From: Bacteroidota bacterium
Lineage (GTDB): Bacteria > Bacteroidota > Ignavibacteria > Ignavibacteriales > Melioribacteraceae
Length of the DNA stretch: 9,555 bases
NCBI GenBank assembly: GCA_021812745.1
Contig: JAKAMS010000077.1
Location: 1-9,555, forward strand
Direction: 5' to 3'
The notes under the pieces are model-generated. The model was not told where the DNA came from and searched no databases. It was given only the letters and a program-made list of their open reading frames with translations. The position numbers and the translations under genes are program-made. Below, piece after piece: positions 1-7,582 of the stretch (the stretch's first letter is position 1; the number at the start of each line of letters is the position of its first letter).

Positions 1-43
1 TGAACTTGCGAAAGCAAGATTAGACAAATCAATTGGTAAATAA
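1..43 (+). CDS. C-terminal end of probable TolC-family outer-membrane efflux channel (partial)
   Basis: Only the last 13 codons are inside the window. They read in frame from base 2 to a TAA at 41-43 and give the peptide ELAKARLDKSIGK. A charged helix ending in a short 'L-x-K-x-I-G' tail is common at the C-terminus of TolC/OprM-type channels. The frame runs co-directionally into an RND adaptor 30 bases downstream, the usual order in channel-adaptor-permease operons. The identity is therefore inferred mainly from context; 13 residues cannot prove a family. The stop codon and reading frame are seen directly. Confidence 0.55.
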   Translation, partial: ELAKARLDKSIGK

Positions 44-60
44 AAAATTTATAATTATTT

Positions 61-67
61 GGAGAAG
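61..67 (+). promoter_or_regulatory. Ribosome binding site of the RND adaptor
   Basis: The purine-rich GGAGAAG lies 6 bases before the ATG at 74. It is a good Shine-Dalgarno match and supports that ATG as the start. The 30-base gap after the preceding stop codon has no terminator, so the adaptor is probably co-transcribed with the upstream channel gene. Confidence 0.6.
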
Positions 68-73
68 TAAATC

Positions 74-1135
74 ATGAAGAGATGGAAATTAATAGTTTCG
101 GTAGTAGTGGTATTTGCTATCATTATTGCGGTGCTGTTTATGAACAAGAGAAAAATGGCGGCAACTACAGCCGGCGGTATTAAAGACGTTTATTATGTAT
201 CAGTCGGAAAAGCAGAAAAGAAAAATCTGATTGAATCATTAAATATGGTTGGAACTATAACCGCTAACGACGATGTAAATATTATTTCTGAAGCCGCGGG
301 AAAAATAACCGGAGTGTTCACAAAAGTTGGAGATTATAAGCAGGCAGGTTCGGTTCTTTTTCAAGTTGACGATGAATTAAAGAAAGCTGCGCTCATGAGC
401 GCGGAAGCAAATTATGAAAAAGCAAAAAAAGATTATGAAAGGTTTCAAACACTTTATCAGCAAAAATCTGTAACCGATTCACAATTGGATCAGGCAAAGC
501 TTGGAGCCGCAATGGCAGAAGCACAGTACATTGTTGCAAAAAGACAGCTTAGCGATACACAAATCAAAACTCCAATTTCCGGTTACATTACTGCGCGCTA
601 TGTAGATCTTGGCTCAATGGTACAAGGCGCTCCTCAAGCTACAATGGTAGCAAATATTGTTAATATCAGTAAATTAAAAGTAAAATTAAATCTTGCCGAA
701 AGTGATGCTTTTCTTACAAAAGCAGGAGATGCAGTTACTGTTACGGTTGATGTTTATCCCGGCGTTACATTCAAAGGAAGAGTTGAATCGGTTAGCTCTA
801 AAGGTGATGACGCACATACTTATCCGGTTGAAATAAGCATTAATAATGAAAGTGCTCATCCTCTTAAAGCGGGAATGTTTGCGCGGGTTGAATTTACTTC
901 GTTGAAAAACAGAGAGACTATTGTTATTCCAAGAGATGCTCTGGTCGGAAGCGTGAAAGAACCTCAAGTGTTTGTTGTTGAAAACGGTATTGCAAAACTC
1001 CGCAACTTAACAGTTGGAAATGAATCCGGAATTTTTGTTCAAGTGCTTCAAGGATTGATGGAAGGTGAAACGATTGTTGTTAACGGACAAAATAATTTGG
1101 TGGATAATTTAAAAGTTGAGATTCTCAATAAGTAA
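74..1135 (+). CDS. RND efflux system periplasmic adaptor subunit (membrane fusion protein, HlyD/AcrA type)
   Basis: This 353-residue protein is the periplasmic adaptor that couples an inner-membrane RND pump to an outer-membrane channel. Residues 5-23 form one hydrophobic segment after a basic N-terminus (MKRWK). No lipobox cysteine follows, so it is probably anchored by an uncleaved signal-anchor rather than by lipid. Residues about 66-102 form the first half of a lipoyl/barrel-sandwich domain (E73-A-A-G-K-I pattern). Residues 103-162 form an Ala/Lys/Gln-rich helical hairpin, and 163-195 the second lipoyl half (T166-P-I-S-G-Y-I-T). A beta-barrel (about 200-275) and a membrane-proximal domain (280-353, with IPRDAL) complete the usual order. 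The length is typical of the family. The hairpin is short, as in adaptors that meet the channel with one coiled-coil pair. The start at 74 is supported by GGAGAAG. The permease begins 14 bases after its stop. Family assignment is firm; the exported substrate cannot be read from sequence. Confidence 0.93.
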   Translation: MKRWKLIVSVVVVFAIIIAVLFMNKRKMAATTAGGIKDVYYVSVGKAEKKNLIESLNMVGTITANDDVNIISEAAGKITGVFTKVGDYKQAGSVLFQVDDELKKAALMSAEANYEKAKKDYERFQTLYQQKSVTDSQLDQAKLGAAMAEAQYIVAKRQLSDTQIKTPISGYITARYVDLGSMVQGAPQATMVANIVNISKLKVKLNLAESDAFLTKAGDAVTVTVDVYPGVTFKGRVESVSSKGDDAHTYPVEISINNESAHPLKAGMFARVEFTSLKNRETIVIPRDALVGSVKEPQVFVVENGIAKLRNLTVGNESGIFVQVLQGLMEGETIVVNGQNNLVDNLKVEILNK

Positions 1136-1141
1136 AAAGGA
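1134..1141 (+). promoter_or_regulatory. Ribosome binding site of the RND permease
   Basis: The A-rich AAAAAGGA begins within the adaptor stop codon and ends 8 bases before the permease ATG at 1150. The 14-base spacing between the two coding regions suggests co-transcription and probably translational coupling. Confidence 0.5.
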
Positions 1142-1149
1142 TTTTTAAA

Positions 1150-4100
1150 ATGACAATTACAGAATTATCAATAAAAAGACCGTCGCTCATAATCATTATA
1201 TTCTCGGCTCTGATTGTTTTAGGTCTCTTTGCATTTCGCCAGCTTCAGTATGAATTGCTTCCTAAGATTTCTCCGCCGATTATTACCATTACAACAATTT
1301 ATCCCGGCGCATCGCCGAATGAAGTTGAAAACGGTGTTACAAAATTAATTGAAGACGCGGTTTCCGGAATGGATAAAGTTTCCGATGTACGATCAACTTC
1401 TTCAGAAGGCGTGTCGTTTATAACTGTGGAACTTTTACAGTCTGCAAACACAGATCTATCACTTCAGGACGCTCAGAGAAAAGTGGGCGAGATAACATCT
1501 CAACTTCCAAGTGCGGCAAAAGCGCCTACGATCTCAAAATTTGCGCTTGATGAACTTCCGGTTTTGAGAATGGGTGTTTCTGCGGATATGGATTCAAAAA
1601 CATTTTATCAGTTCGTAAAAGATAAACTTCAGCCGCTGCTTTCGCGTGTACCAGGCGTTGGGCAAATTGTGCTTGTCGGCGGCGAAGAGCGTGAGATCAA
1701 AGTTAATCTTGATTTGCAGAAATTACGCGCTTACGGTTTTTCAATTCCGCAAGTAACACAAGTTATAAAAGCGGCTAATCTCGATTTTCCTACAGGCAAG
1801 ATAAAAGATCAAGATGGTCAATTCATCGTTCGTGTTGCGGGTAAACTAACTTCGGTTGATGATTTAAAAAATCTTATCATCGGTGAATCTAGATTGGGCG
1901 GCGAAATAAAGCTATCAGATATTGCCGAGGTTGAAGATGGAATTAAGGAATACACAAATATTGTTCGAATTAATTTCCGCAGCACTGTCGGATTGATTCT
2001 TCAGAAACAAACAGATGCTAACGCCGTTGAAGTTTCGAGACTAGTTAGAAAAGAGATTCAAAGAATTGAAAGTGTTTACAAAACAAATAATTTGAAATTT
2101 GAAATTGCGCAGGATGCTTCTCTCTTTACAATTGATGCGGCGGATGCCGTAAAAAGCGATCTAGCGCTTGCGGTAGTGCTTGTTTCTATAGTTATGTTAA
2201 TGTTTCTGCATAGTGTCAGAAATTCTGTAATTGTTCTTATTGCAATACCGTGCTCTCTTATTTCAACGTTTATCGCAATTTGGGCTTTAGGTTTTACGCT
2301 AAACTTGATGACTCTTCTTGGACTCTCGCTCGTAGTTGGAATTCTTGTTGATGACTCAATTGTGGTTCTGGAAAACATTTATCATCATCTGGAAAAGGGA
2401 GAAGAGAGTAGAATTGCGGCGTTACGCGGAAGAAATGAGATTGGTTTTGCTGCTCTTGCTATAACATTTGTTGATGTTGCAGTCTTTTTGCCTCTTACAT
2501 TAGTCGGCGGAATTATTGGAAATATTTTGCGTGAGTTCTCTGCGGTTATTGTCGTCTCAACCTTGATGAGCTTATTCGTTTCATTTACTGTAACTCCTAT
2601 GCTTGCATCGAGATTTGCTAAACTAGAGAGACTAACCTCAAGAACATTGCTTGGAAAATTTGCATTGTGGTTCGAAAAGAAATTTAAAGAGCTTACAGAA
2701 AATTATGTTCTTCTTCTGAAGTGGGCATTAAAAAATAGAATTAAAGTTGCGATCTTAGTCGTTGTGGGATTCATTGCGACATTTGCATTAATTCCGCTTG
2801 GATTCATAGGCGCAGAATTTATGACTCAATCTGACCGCGGAGAATTTGCTGTTAGTCTAGAATTGGCACCGGGAACAACAATTGAGCATACAAATAAAGT
2901 TTCTCAGCAGATCGAAAAGATGATTGGTAAAATGCCGGAAGTTGAGAGAATGTATGCCAATGTGGGTTCTTCCTCAGAGGGATTAGTTGGATTTGCCTCA
3001 AGTAATTCAACTGAAATAACTGTAACACTCGTTCCTAAAGAAGCAAGAATTAAATCTACAGATCAAGTTGGAAACGATATCAAGCAGATGGTTCAAAGAA
3101 TTCCGGGCGTAAAAGTGCGCATTAATCCAATTGGAATTTTTGGCACTGCAAATCAGACACCCCTTCAGTTAATTATAAACGGACCGGATTACAATGTTGT
3201 TTTGAAAACTGCGAATGAAGTTCAGAATATGGTGAAAAAAATTCCGGGTACTGCAGATGTACGCCTATCCGCAGAAGATGGAAATCCGGAAACAAGAGTT
3301 GAAATTGATAGAAGAAAATTAACTTCATTCGGATTATCTATTGCCGATGTCGGTCAAACTTTGCAGGTGGCATTAACCGGTGATGATAATTCCACTCTGC
3401 GCGAAGGAGATACTGAATATGATATTAGAATTGTGCTTGATCAATTTGACCGTTCCAAAACAGATAATCTTGGCAACATCAGTTTTACGAATAGAAAGGG
3501 ACAGCAAATTTATCTTAAGCAGTTCGCTAATATTTATCAATCTACCGGTCCTACAAAATTATCGCGTGAAGCAAGAAGCGCGGCTGTAACAGTTTACTCG
3601 CAAGTTCAGGGAGGAAGAACTACCGGCGCCATTTCACAAGATATTGAAAAAGCATTTGCAAAATATAAATTTCCGCCCGGCGTTACTTACTCATGGCAGG
3701 GCGACATCAAAAATCAACGTGAATCATTTGGCGATTTAGGCCTGGCGATGTTTGCGGCAATTTTGTTCACTTACATGGTTATGGTTGCACTTTACGATTC
3801 ATTCGTTTATCCGTTTGTAATTTTATTCTCTATACCGCTTGCGATGATTGGCGCTCTATTAGCTCTTGCATTAACAATGAAAGCACTCAACATTTTTACT
3901 ATTCTTGGAATTATTATGTTAACGGGACTTGTGGCGAAGAACGCAATTCTGCTTGTGGATAGAACAAACTTTATGCGCGCGCAGGGAGAAAGTGTTGCCG
4001 ACGCTTTGATTGATGCGGTTAAAATGAGAATACGGCCAATCTTTATGACAACGTTGACAATGATATTTGCAATGACTCCGATTGCCTTTTCAAAAAGTTC

Positions 4101-4308
4101 CGGAGCCGAATGGAAATCCGGGCTGGCATGGGCATTAATTGGCGGGTTGACCAGTTCGCTGCTTCTTACTTTGCTCATTGTTCCGCTTGTTTATACAAAA
4201 GTTGAAGAATACCGCGTTAGAATTCCGGCGCTGTTTGGAAAAGTCAGTGAACTTTTAGGGTTAAAGAAGAAAAATCCCGTCTCTGAAGATTTGGGATTGA
4301 GTAAATAG
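1150..4308 (+). CDS. Efflux RND transporter permease subunit (HAE1/AcrB-type proton-driven exporter)
   Basis: This 1052-residue inner-membrane pump uses proton influx to drive export through the adaptor and outer-membrane channel. The length is normal for HAE1-type RND permeases. TM1 lies near residues 13-32, followed by a large periplasmic porter domain up to about 335. TM2-TM6 start near 337, TM7 is near 531-553, a second porter domain follows, and TM8-TM12 start near 864. The proton-relay residues known from AcrB all appear present: the Asp pair D401-D402 in GILVDDSIVVLENI (TM4), K930 in GLVAKNAILLVD (TM10), and R960 and T967 in MRIRPIFMT (TM11). The second porter domain opens with a 'F-M-T-Q-S-D-R-G-E-F' stretch, as in drug/hydrophobe pumps, and lacks the features expected of CusA-like metal pumps; this subfamily call is inference. 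The gene is intact and is followed by a strong terminator, so it ends the operon. No local repressor gene is seen downstream; one could lie upstream of the window. Confidence 0.95.
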   Translation: MTITELSIKRPSLIIIIFSALIVLGLFAFRQLQYELLPKISPPIITITTIYPGASPNEVENGVTKLIEDAVSGMDKVSDVRSTSSEGVSFITVELLQSANTDLSLQDAQRKVGEITSQLPSAAKAPTISKFALDELPVLRMGVSADMDSKTFYQFVKDKLQPLLSRVPGVGQIVLVGGEEREIKVNLDLQKLRAYGFSIPQVTQVIKAANLDFPTGKIKDQDGQFIVRVAGKLTSVDDLKNLIIGESRLGGEIKLSDIAEVEDGIKEYTNIVRINFRSTVGLILQKQTDANAVEVSRLVRKEIQRIESVYKTNNLKFEIAQDASLFTIDAADAVKSDLALAVVLVSIVMLMFLHSVRNSVIVLIAIPCSLISTFIAIWALGFTLNLMTLLGLSLVVGILVDDSIVVLENIYHHLEKGEESRIAALRGRNEIGFAALAITFVDVAVFLPLTLVGGIIGNILREFSAVIVVSTLMSLFVSFTVTPMLASRFAKLERLTSRTLLGKFALWFEKKFKELTENYVLLLKWALKNRIKVAILVVVGFIATFALIPLGFIGAEFMTQSDRGEFAVSLELAPGTTIEHTNKVSQQIEKMIGKMPEVERMYANVGSSSEGLVGFASSNSTEITVTLVPKEARIKSTDQVGNDIKQMVQRIPGVKVRINPIGIFGTANQTPLQLIINGPDYNVVLKTANEVQNMVKKIPGTADVRLSAEDGNPETRVEIDRRKLTSFGLSIADVGQTLQVALTGDDNSTLREGDTEYDIRIVLDQFDRSKTDNLGNISFTNRKGQQIYLKQFANIYQSTGPTKLSREARSAAVTVYSQVQGGRTTGAISQDIEKAFAKYKFPPGVTYSWQGDIKNQRESFGDLGLAMFAAILFTYMVMVALYDSFVYPFVILFSIPLAMIGALLALALTMKALNIFTILGIIMLTGLVAKNAILLVDRTNFMRAQGESVADALIDAVKMRIRPIFMTTLTMIFAMTPIAFSKSSGAEWKSGLAWALIGGLTSSLLLTLLIVPLVYTKVEEYRVRIPALFGKVSELLGLKKKNPVSEDLGLSK

Positions 4309-4339
4309 TTTTCAACTTTTAGTTTGCAAACATTTATCC

Positions 4340-4374
4340 AAAAGCCGCATTCAAAAAGAGTGCGGCTTTTTTTT
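4340..4374 (+). terminator. Intrinsic terminator of the efflux operon
   Basis: AAAAGCCGCA (4340-4349) pairs with TGCGGCTTTT (4361-4370). The stem can be extended by TTC/GAG (one G-U pair) to 13 bp around an AAAAA loop, and it runs into eight consecutive T residues (4367-4374). It lies 31 bases after the permease stop. The A-run on the left arm could also let it work in reverse, but no - strand gene ends here. Confidence 0.9.
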
Positions 4375-4395
4375 ACTCTTAATATTATCTTCTCT

Positions 4396-4403
4396 TATAT
4401 TTG
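4396..4403 (+). promoter_or_regulatory. Candidate promoter -7 box for the HAD gene
   Basis: TATATTTG matches the Bacteroidota -7 consensus TAnnTTTG exactly. It sits 32 bases before the ATG at 4436, just after a terminator, where a promoter is needed. No clear TTG -33 element is seen at the usual 19-21-base distance, and AT-rich DNA gives such boxes by chance, so confidence is limited. Confidence 0.35.
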
Positions 4404-4435
4404 TTTATGCCTTTTCATAAAAGGGGAATCTTTCC

Positions 4436-5047
4436 ATGAAAAAATATTCCGTAATTGTATTCGACCTAGGGAATGTTCTTATTCCTTTTGATTATCAAAT
4501 CATTGTTAACAAGTTTAATAGAATAAAGCCCGGACTTGGCAATAAATTTTACAAACTTTACGAAGAGAACTATCACATTCACCGTGATTTTGAAAAGGGG
4601 AAAATAAATACAGAGGAATTTTTGACAATTATGTTGAAGTGGCTTGAGGGAAAAGTGATAGGGAAAAAATTCTGCAAAATTTACTCAAGTTTATTTTCCA
4701 TAAACCAAGAGGTTGCGGATCTTCTTCCGGTTCTGAAAAAAAAGAGATACAAACTTGTTCTTCTTTCGAATACTAATCCAATCCATAAAAAATACGGCTA
4801 CCAGCATTATGATTTTTTAAGCTACTTTGACAAACTCATTTTGTCTCATGAAGTGAAATCCATTAAGCCGGAAAAAGAGATCTATAAAGCGGTTGAATTT
4901 TTTTCCGGAAAACCCGCTAAAGAGCATTTTTTTATTGATGATATTAAAAAATATGTAATAGGTGCTAAAAAAATGGGGTGGGAAGCCGCTCAGTTTACCA
5001 CATATGAAAAGCTTGTTGAGGTATTGAAGAAAGAAAAAATTTTATGA
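4436..5047 (+). CDS. HAD-superfamily hydrolase, YihX-like (probable sugar-phosphate/small-phosphate phosphatase)
   Basis: This 203-residue soluble cytoplasmic protein carries the four HAD motifs in order. Motif I is VFDLGNVL with nucleophile D10. Motif II is LLSNTN with S111. Motif III is K144 in SIKPEKEIY. Motif IV is FIDDIKKYVIGAKKMG with D168-D169. In motif I the usual second Asp (D+2) is a Gly (G12). This DLGNV form is known from the E. coli YihX group of glucose-1-phosphatases, which are similar in length (about 200 residues) and share the SNTN motif. An alpha-helical cap fills residues about 15-90. The AAGGGGAA purine stretch at 4421-4428 is the ribosome site for the ATG at 4436. The gene is preceded by a terminator, so it is probably transcribed alone, and its stop overlaps the end of a convergent gene. 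Phosphatase activity is likely from the family; the substrate is not established. Confidence 0.85.
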   Translation: MKKYSVIVFDLGNVLIPFDYQIIVNKFNRIKPGLGNKFYKLYEENYHIHRDFEKGKINTEEFLTIMLKWLEGKVIGKKFCKIYSSLFSINQEVADLLPVLKKKRYKLVLLSNTNPIHKKYGYQHYDFLSYFDKLILSHEVKSIKPEKEIYKAVEFFSGKPAKEHFFIDDIKKYVIGAKKMGWEAAQFTTYEKLVEVLKKEKIL

Positions 5048-5374
5048 CCACGCTTTCCACACTTCTGGTCTATATCCAACGGTTACATCTTTTCCGTTTC
5101 TAACAATCGGGGTTTTAAAAAGCAAAGAATCATTTAATAATTCTTCTTCCAAATTGAAGACCATGAATTGAAGATTCCTTTTTTTGAATTGCTTTCCATC
5201 TCTGTCAATCAATTCTTCAAGTGAAATTACGCGGGAGATATTATCGAGTTCTCCTTTGGCAATTCCTTTTTCATTTAGATCTCTAAAATGGAATGCAATT
5301 CTTCTTTCCTTAAAATACCGCTCGGCTTTGCGGGTCTCGTTGCATCCTTTGGTGCCGAATATCTGCACATTCAT
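5042..5374 (-). CDS. ArsC/Spx-family thioredoxin-fold protein (putative reductase, function unknown)
   Basis: This 110-residue cytoplasmic protein starts with a beta strand and the loop GTKGCNETRKAERYF, which places C11 in the position of the ArsC active-site cysteine (C-x-x-T-R). Further family marks are RDLNEKG (31-37), LEELIDRDGK (52-61) and the C-terminal KTPIVRNG...VGYRPEVWKAW (87-109). C11 is the only cysteine, so there is no internal resolving Cys and turnover would need an external thiol. The position before the cis-Pro, Arg in classical ArsC (R-P-I-V), is T88. For this reason I do not call it an arsenate reductase. It could be a redox or thiol-transfer protein of the YffB/Spx/ArsC-like class. 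On its own strand AGGA lies 8 bases before the ATG, supporting this start. The stop codon is immediately next to the stop of the convergent HAD gene. Confidence 0.82.
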   Translation of the reverse strand: MNVQIFGTKGCNETRKAERYFKERRIAFHFRDLNEKGIAKGELDNISRVISLEELIDRDGKQFKKRNLQFMVFNLEEELLNDSLLFKTPIVRNGKDVTVGYRPEVWKAWS

Positions 5375-5470
5375 AATAATTTCCTAAAAGTGAAGCCGCG
5401 ATGAATTGTTTAGTGTGTGCAAAAGTTATATTTTTCTTTAGAACAATAATAAATAAACTATGGAAAACTT
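5375..5470. other. Divergent intergenic region between the ArsC-like and M49 genes
   Basis: These 96 bases separate two genes read away from each other and must hold promoters in both directions. The - strand ribosome site (AGGA, + strand TCCT at 5382-5385) lies at the left edge. A + strand ribosome site, GGAAAA (5462-5467), lies 3 bases before the ATG at 5471. No convincing operator palindrome, repeat or terminator was seen. Confidence 0.5.
5406..5434 (+). promoter_or_regulatory. Candidate promoter of the M49 peptidase gene
   Basis: TTG at 5406-5408 and TATATTTT at 5427-5434 are 18 bases apart. This resembles the Bacteroidota TTG / TAnnTTTG layout with one mismatch in the -7 box and slightly short spacing. 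It would give a leader of roughly 30 bases before the ATG at 5471. The call is inference from consensus only. Confidence 0.3.
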
Positions 5471-7537
5471 ATGCGACATATAAGAAATATTTTATATATC
5501 ATTTTAGGAATTATCACTATGAGCTGCAGTTCAGAAAAAAAACAATCACCGGACAATTTTAAATATTCTACCGAGCAATTTGCCGATTTACGGATTCAGA
5601 GGTATCAAGTTCCGGGGTTTGATGAACTCACACTCAAACAGAAACAGCTTGCTTACTATCTCTATCAGGCGGCACTATCCGGACGTGATATGATTTATGA
5701 TCAGAATTATAAACACAATTTATATATCCGGCGGACATTGGAAGCCATTATTAAAACCTATAACGGCGACCGTTCAACTCCAGATTTCGGAAAATTTATG
5801 ACTTACACAAAACGTGTTTGGTTTTCCAACGGTATTCATCATCATTATTCTAACAAGAAATTCCTTCCGGAGTTTTCCGAAGAGTATTTCAAACAATTGA
5901 TAGCCGGTTCAGATGAATATGAACTCCCGCTTCAAAACGATGAACGCGCTGATGATTTAGTGAAAAAAATTATTCCGATTATGTTCAATCCTAAAATTGA
6001 CGCAATGAAGGTTAATCAAGATCCAAAATTTGATCTGGTAAAATCTTCTGCCGTAAATTTTTACGATGACGTAACGCAAAAAGAAGTTGAAGCATTTTAT
6101 AAAAAAATTGTCAACCCAAATGATCCCGAACCTGTTTCATACGGACTAAATTCCAAACTAGTAAGATTAAAGGGAGAAATTCTGGAGCGTCACTATAAAG
6201 CAAACAGCATCTACGCCGCGGCGATTGTTAAGATAGTAGAATGGCTGCAAAAAGCGGTTACTGTTGCAGAAAACGATCAACAGAAAAAAGCTTTGGAACT
6301 TCTTATTGAATATTATGAAACAGGCGATCTAAAGAAATGGGATGAGTACAACATTGCCTGGGTTAAAGACACCTCTTCCGTAATTGATGTCGTTAATGGT
6401 TTTATTGAAACATATAACGATCCGCTCGGTTACCGGGGGACATATGAATCTTACGTTTCTATAAAAGATAATGAAGCGACCAAACGAATTAAAGCAATTA
6501 GCGATAACGCACAATGGTTTGAAGATAATTCACCAATAATGCCGGAACATAAAAAGAAAAATGTGAAAGGCATCAGCGCAAAAGTTATTACAGTTGTTGT
6601 AGAATCCGGCGACGCGTCTCCCTCAACACCAATCGGAGTGAATCTTCCAAACTCAAATTGGATTAGAAAAGAATACGGTTCAAAATCTGTAAACATGGGA
6701 AACATAGTTCATTCTTATAATATGTTCTCCAAAACAAGCGGAGTTCTGGAAGAATTTGCATATTCAAAAGAAGAGATAGAGCGAGCAAAAAAATATGGCG
6801 CTCTTACAGATGATCTTCACACAGATATGCATGAAGTAATTGGTCATGCCTCGGGACAAATGAATCCGGGTGTTGGTGATCCGCATACAACGTTAAAAAA
6901 TTATTATTCAACTCTTGAAGAAGCAAGAGCAGATCTTGTTGCTCTTTATTTTTTGCTGGATCAAAAATTGGTTGATATCGGAGTTCTGCCATCTATTGAT
7001 GCCGGCAAAACCGCTTATGATCAGTATATCAAAAATGGATTAATGATTCAGCTTGCACGCGTTCAACCCGGAGAAAATATTGAAGAAGCGCATATGAGAA
7101 ACCGCCAGCTTATTGCTTTGTGGGCATACGAAAAAGGAAAAAGTGAAAACTTGCCCGGCGGTAAGACGGGTGTTATTGAGAAGAAAATAAAAGATGGCAA
7201 AACATATTTTGTAATTAATGATTATAACAAACTCCGCAATTTATTCGGTCAGCTGCTGCGCGAAATTCAAAAAATTAAATCGGAAGGTGATTACGAAGCC
7301 GGTAAAAATTTAGTCGAAAACTATGGCGTAAAGGTTGATCAAGCTCTTCATAAAGAAATATTAGAGCGTTACAAAAAATTGAACATTGCTCCTTATGCAG
7401 GATTCATAAACCCAATATTAGTTCCGGTGATGAATGGAGATCAAATAATTGATGTGAAGATTGAATATCCGGATGATTTTACAAAACAAATGTTATTTTA
7501 CGCAAAAGAGTATTCCTTCTTGCCGACATATAATTAA
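5471..7537 (+). CDS. M49-family dipeptidyl-peptidase III, probable lipoprotein
   Basis: This 688-residue zinc peptidase of the dipeptidyl-peptidase III family removes dipeptides from the N-terminus of short peptides. The diagnostic M49 motif HEXXGH is present as H454-E-V-I-G-H459. The second motif, EEARAD at 483-488, would supply the third zinc ligand (E484, by analogy with the EECRAE motif of human DPP III). The distance between the two motifs is short, as in bacterial rather than animal members. Length is close to the Bacteroides enzyme (about 675) and below the human one (737). Residues 1-18 form a hydrophobic signal with basic start, followed by C19 and polar SSEKK. The cleavage site context ITMS-C is a loose lipobox with Thr at -3, so lipidation is likely but not certain. 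If processed, the enzyme is periplasmic or outer-membrane bound, unlike cytosolic DPP III. Some databases mislabel such genes as dihydrofolate reductase. A GC-rich terminator follows, so it is probably monocistronic. Confidence 0.92.
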   Translation: MRHIRNILYIILGIITMSCSSEKKQSPDNFKYSTEQFADLRIQRYQVPGFDELTLKQKQLAYYLYQAALSGRDMIYDQNYKHNLYIRRTLEAIIKTYNGDRSTPDFGKFMTYTKRVWFSNGIHHHYSNKKFLPEFSEEYFKQLIAGSDEYELPLQNDERADDLVKKIIPIMFNPKIDAMKVNQDPKFDLVKSSAVNFYDDVTQKEVEAFYKKIVNPNDPEPVSYGLNSKLVRLKGEILERHYKANSIYAAAIVKIVEWLQKAVTVAENDQQKKALELLIEYYETGDLKKWDEYNIAWVKDTSSVIDVVNGFIETYNDPLGYRGTYESYVSIKDNEATKRIKAISDNAQWFEDNSPIMPEHKKKNVKGISAKVITVVVESGDASPSTPIGVNLPNSNWIRKEYGSKSVNMGNIVHSYNMFSKTSGVLEEFAYSKEEIERAKKYGALTDDLHTDMHEVIGHASGQMNPGVGDPHTTLKNYYSTLEEARADLVALYFLLDQKLVDIGVLPSIDAGKTAYDQYIKNGLMIQLARVQPGENIEEAHMRNRQLIALWAYEKGKSENLPGGKTGVIEKKIKDGKTYFVINDYNKLRNLFGQLLREIQKIKSEGDYEAGKNLVENYGVKVDQALHKEILERYKKLNIAPYAGFINPILVPVMNGDQIIDVKIEYPDDFTKQMLFYAKEYSFLPTYN

Positions 7538-7547
7538 GTTGCTTGAA

Positions 7548-7582
7548 TCGGGGGACGCGTGGTTGCGTCCCCGATAATTTTT
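7548..7582 (+). terminator. Intrinsic terminator after the M49 gene
   Basis: GGGGACGC (7551-7558) pairs perfectly with GCGTCCCC (7565-7572) around a 6-base loop. With one bulged G (7550) the stem can extend through C7549/G7573 and T7548/A7574. A T-run (7578-7582) follows after a short AT spacer. It lies 10 bases after the M49 stop and before the two-component genes. Confidence 0.85.

Noticed and set aside
3380..3589. 69-codon + strand frame inside the permease gene
   Set aside because: It is out of frame within an intact permease with uninterrupted family similarity on both sides, so it is neither a frameshift remnant nor a separate gene.
3807..4178. 123-codon open frame on the - strand inside the permease gene
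   Set aside because: It lies wholly antisense to a strongly conserved RND transmembrane region, and its translation shows no recognisable domain. It is a codon-bias shadow, as are the - strand frames at 686-967, 2076-2378, 6451-6705, 6804-6992 and 8162-8422.
5042..5374. Calling this gene arsC (arsenate reductase)
   Set aside because: The single cysteine and the missing Arg before the conserved Pro do not support arsenate reduction, and no ars genes are nearby.
5184..5387. 67-codon + strand frame opposite the ArsC-like gene
   Set aside because: The - strand frame has clear ArsC-fold motifs and a ribosome site; the + strand frame has neither.
7548..7574. GC-rich inverted repeat as a mobile-element end or operator
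   Set aside because: The hairpin is followed by a T-run directly after a stop codon, the normal form of an intrinsic terminator; there is no transposase or second copy in the window.
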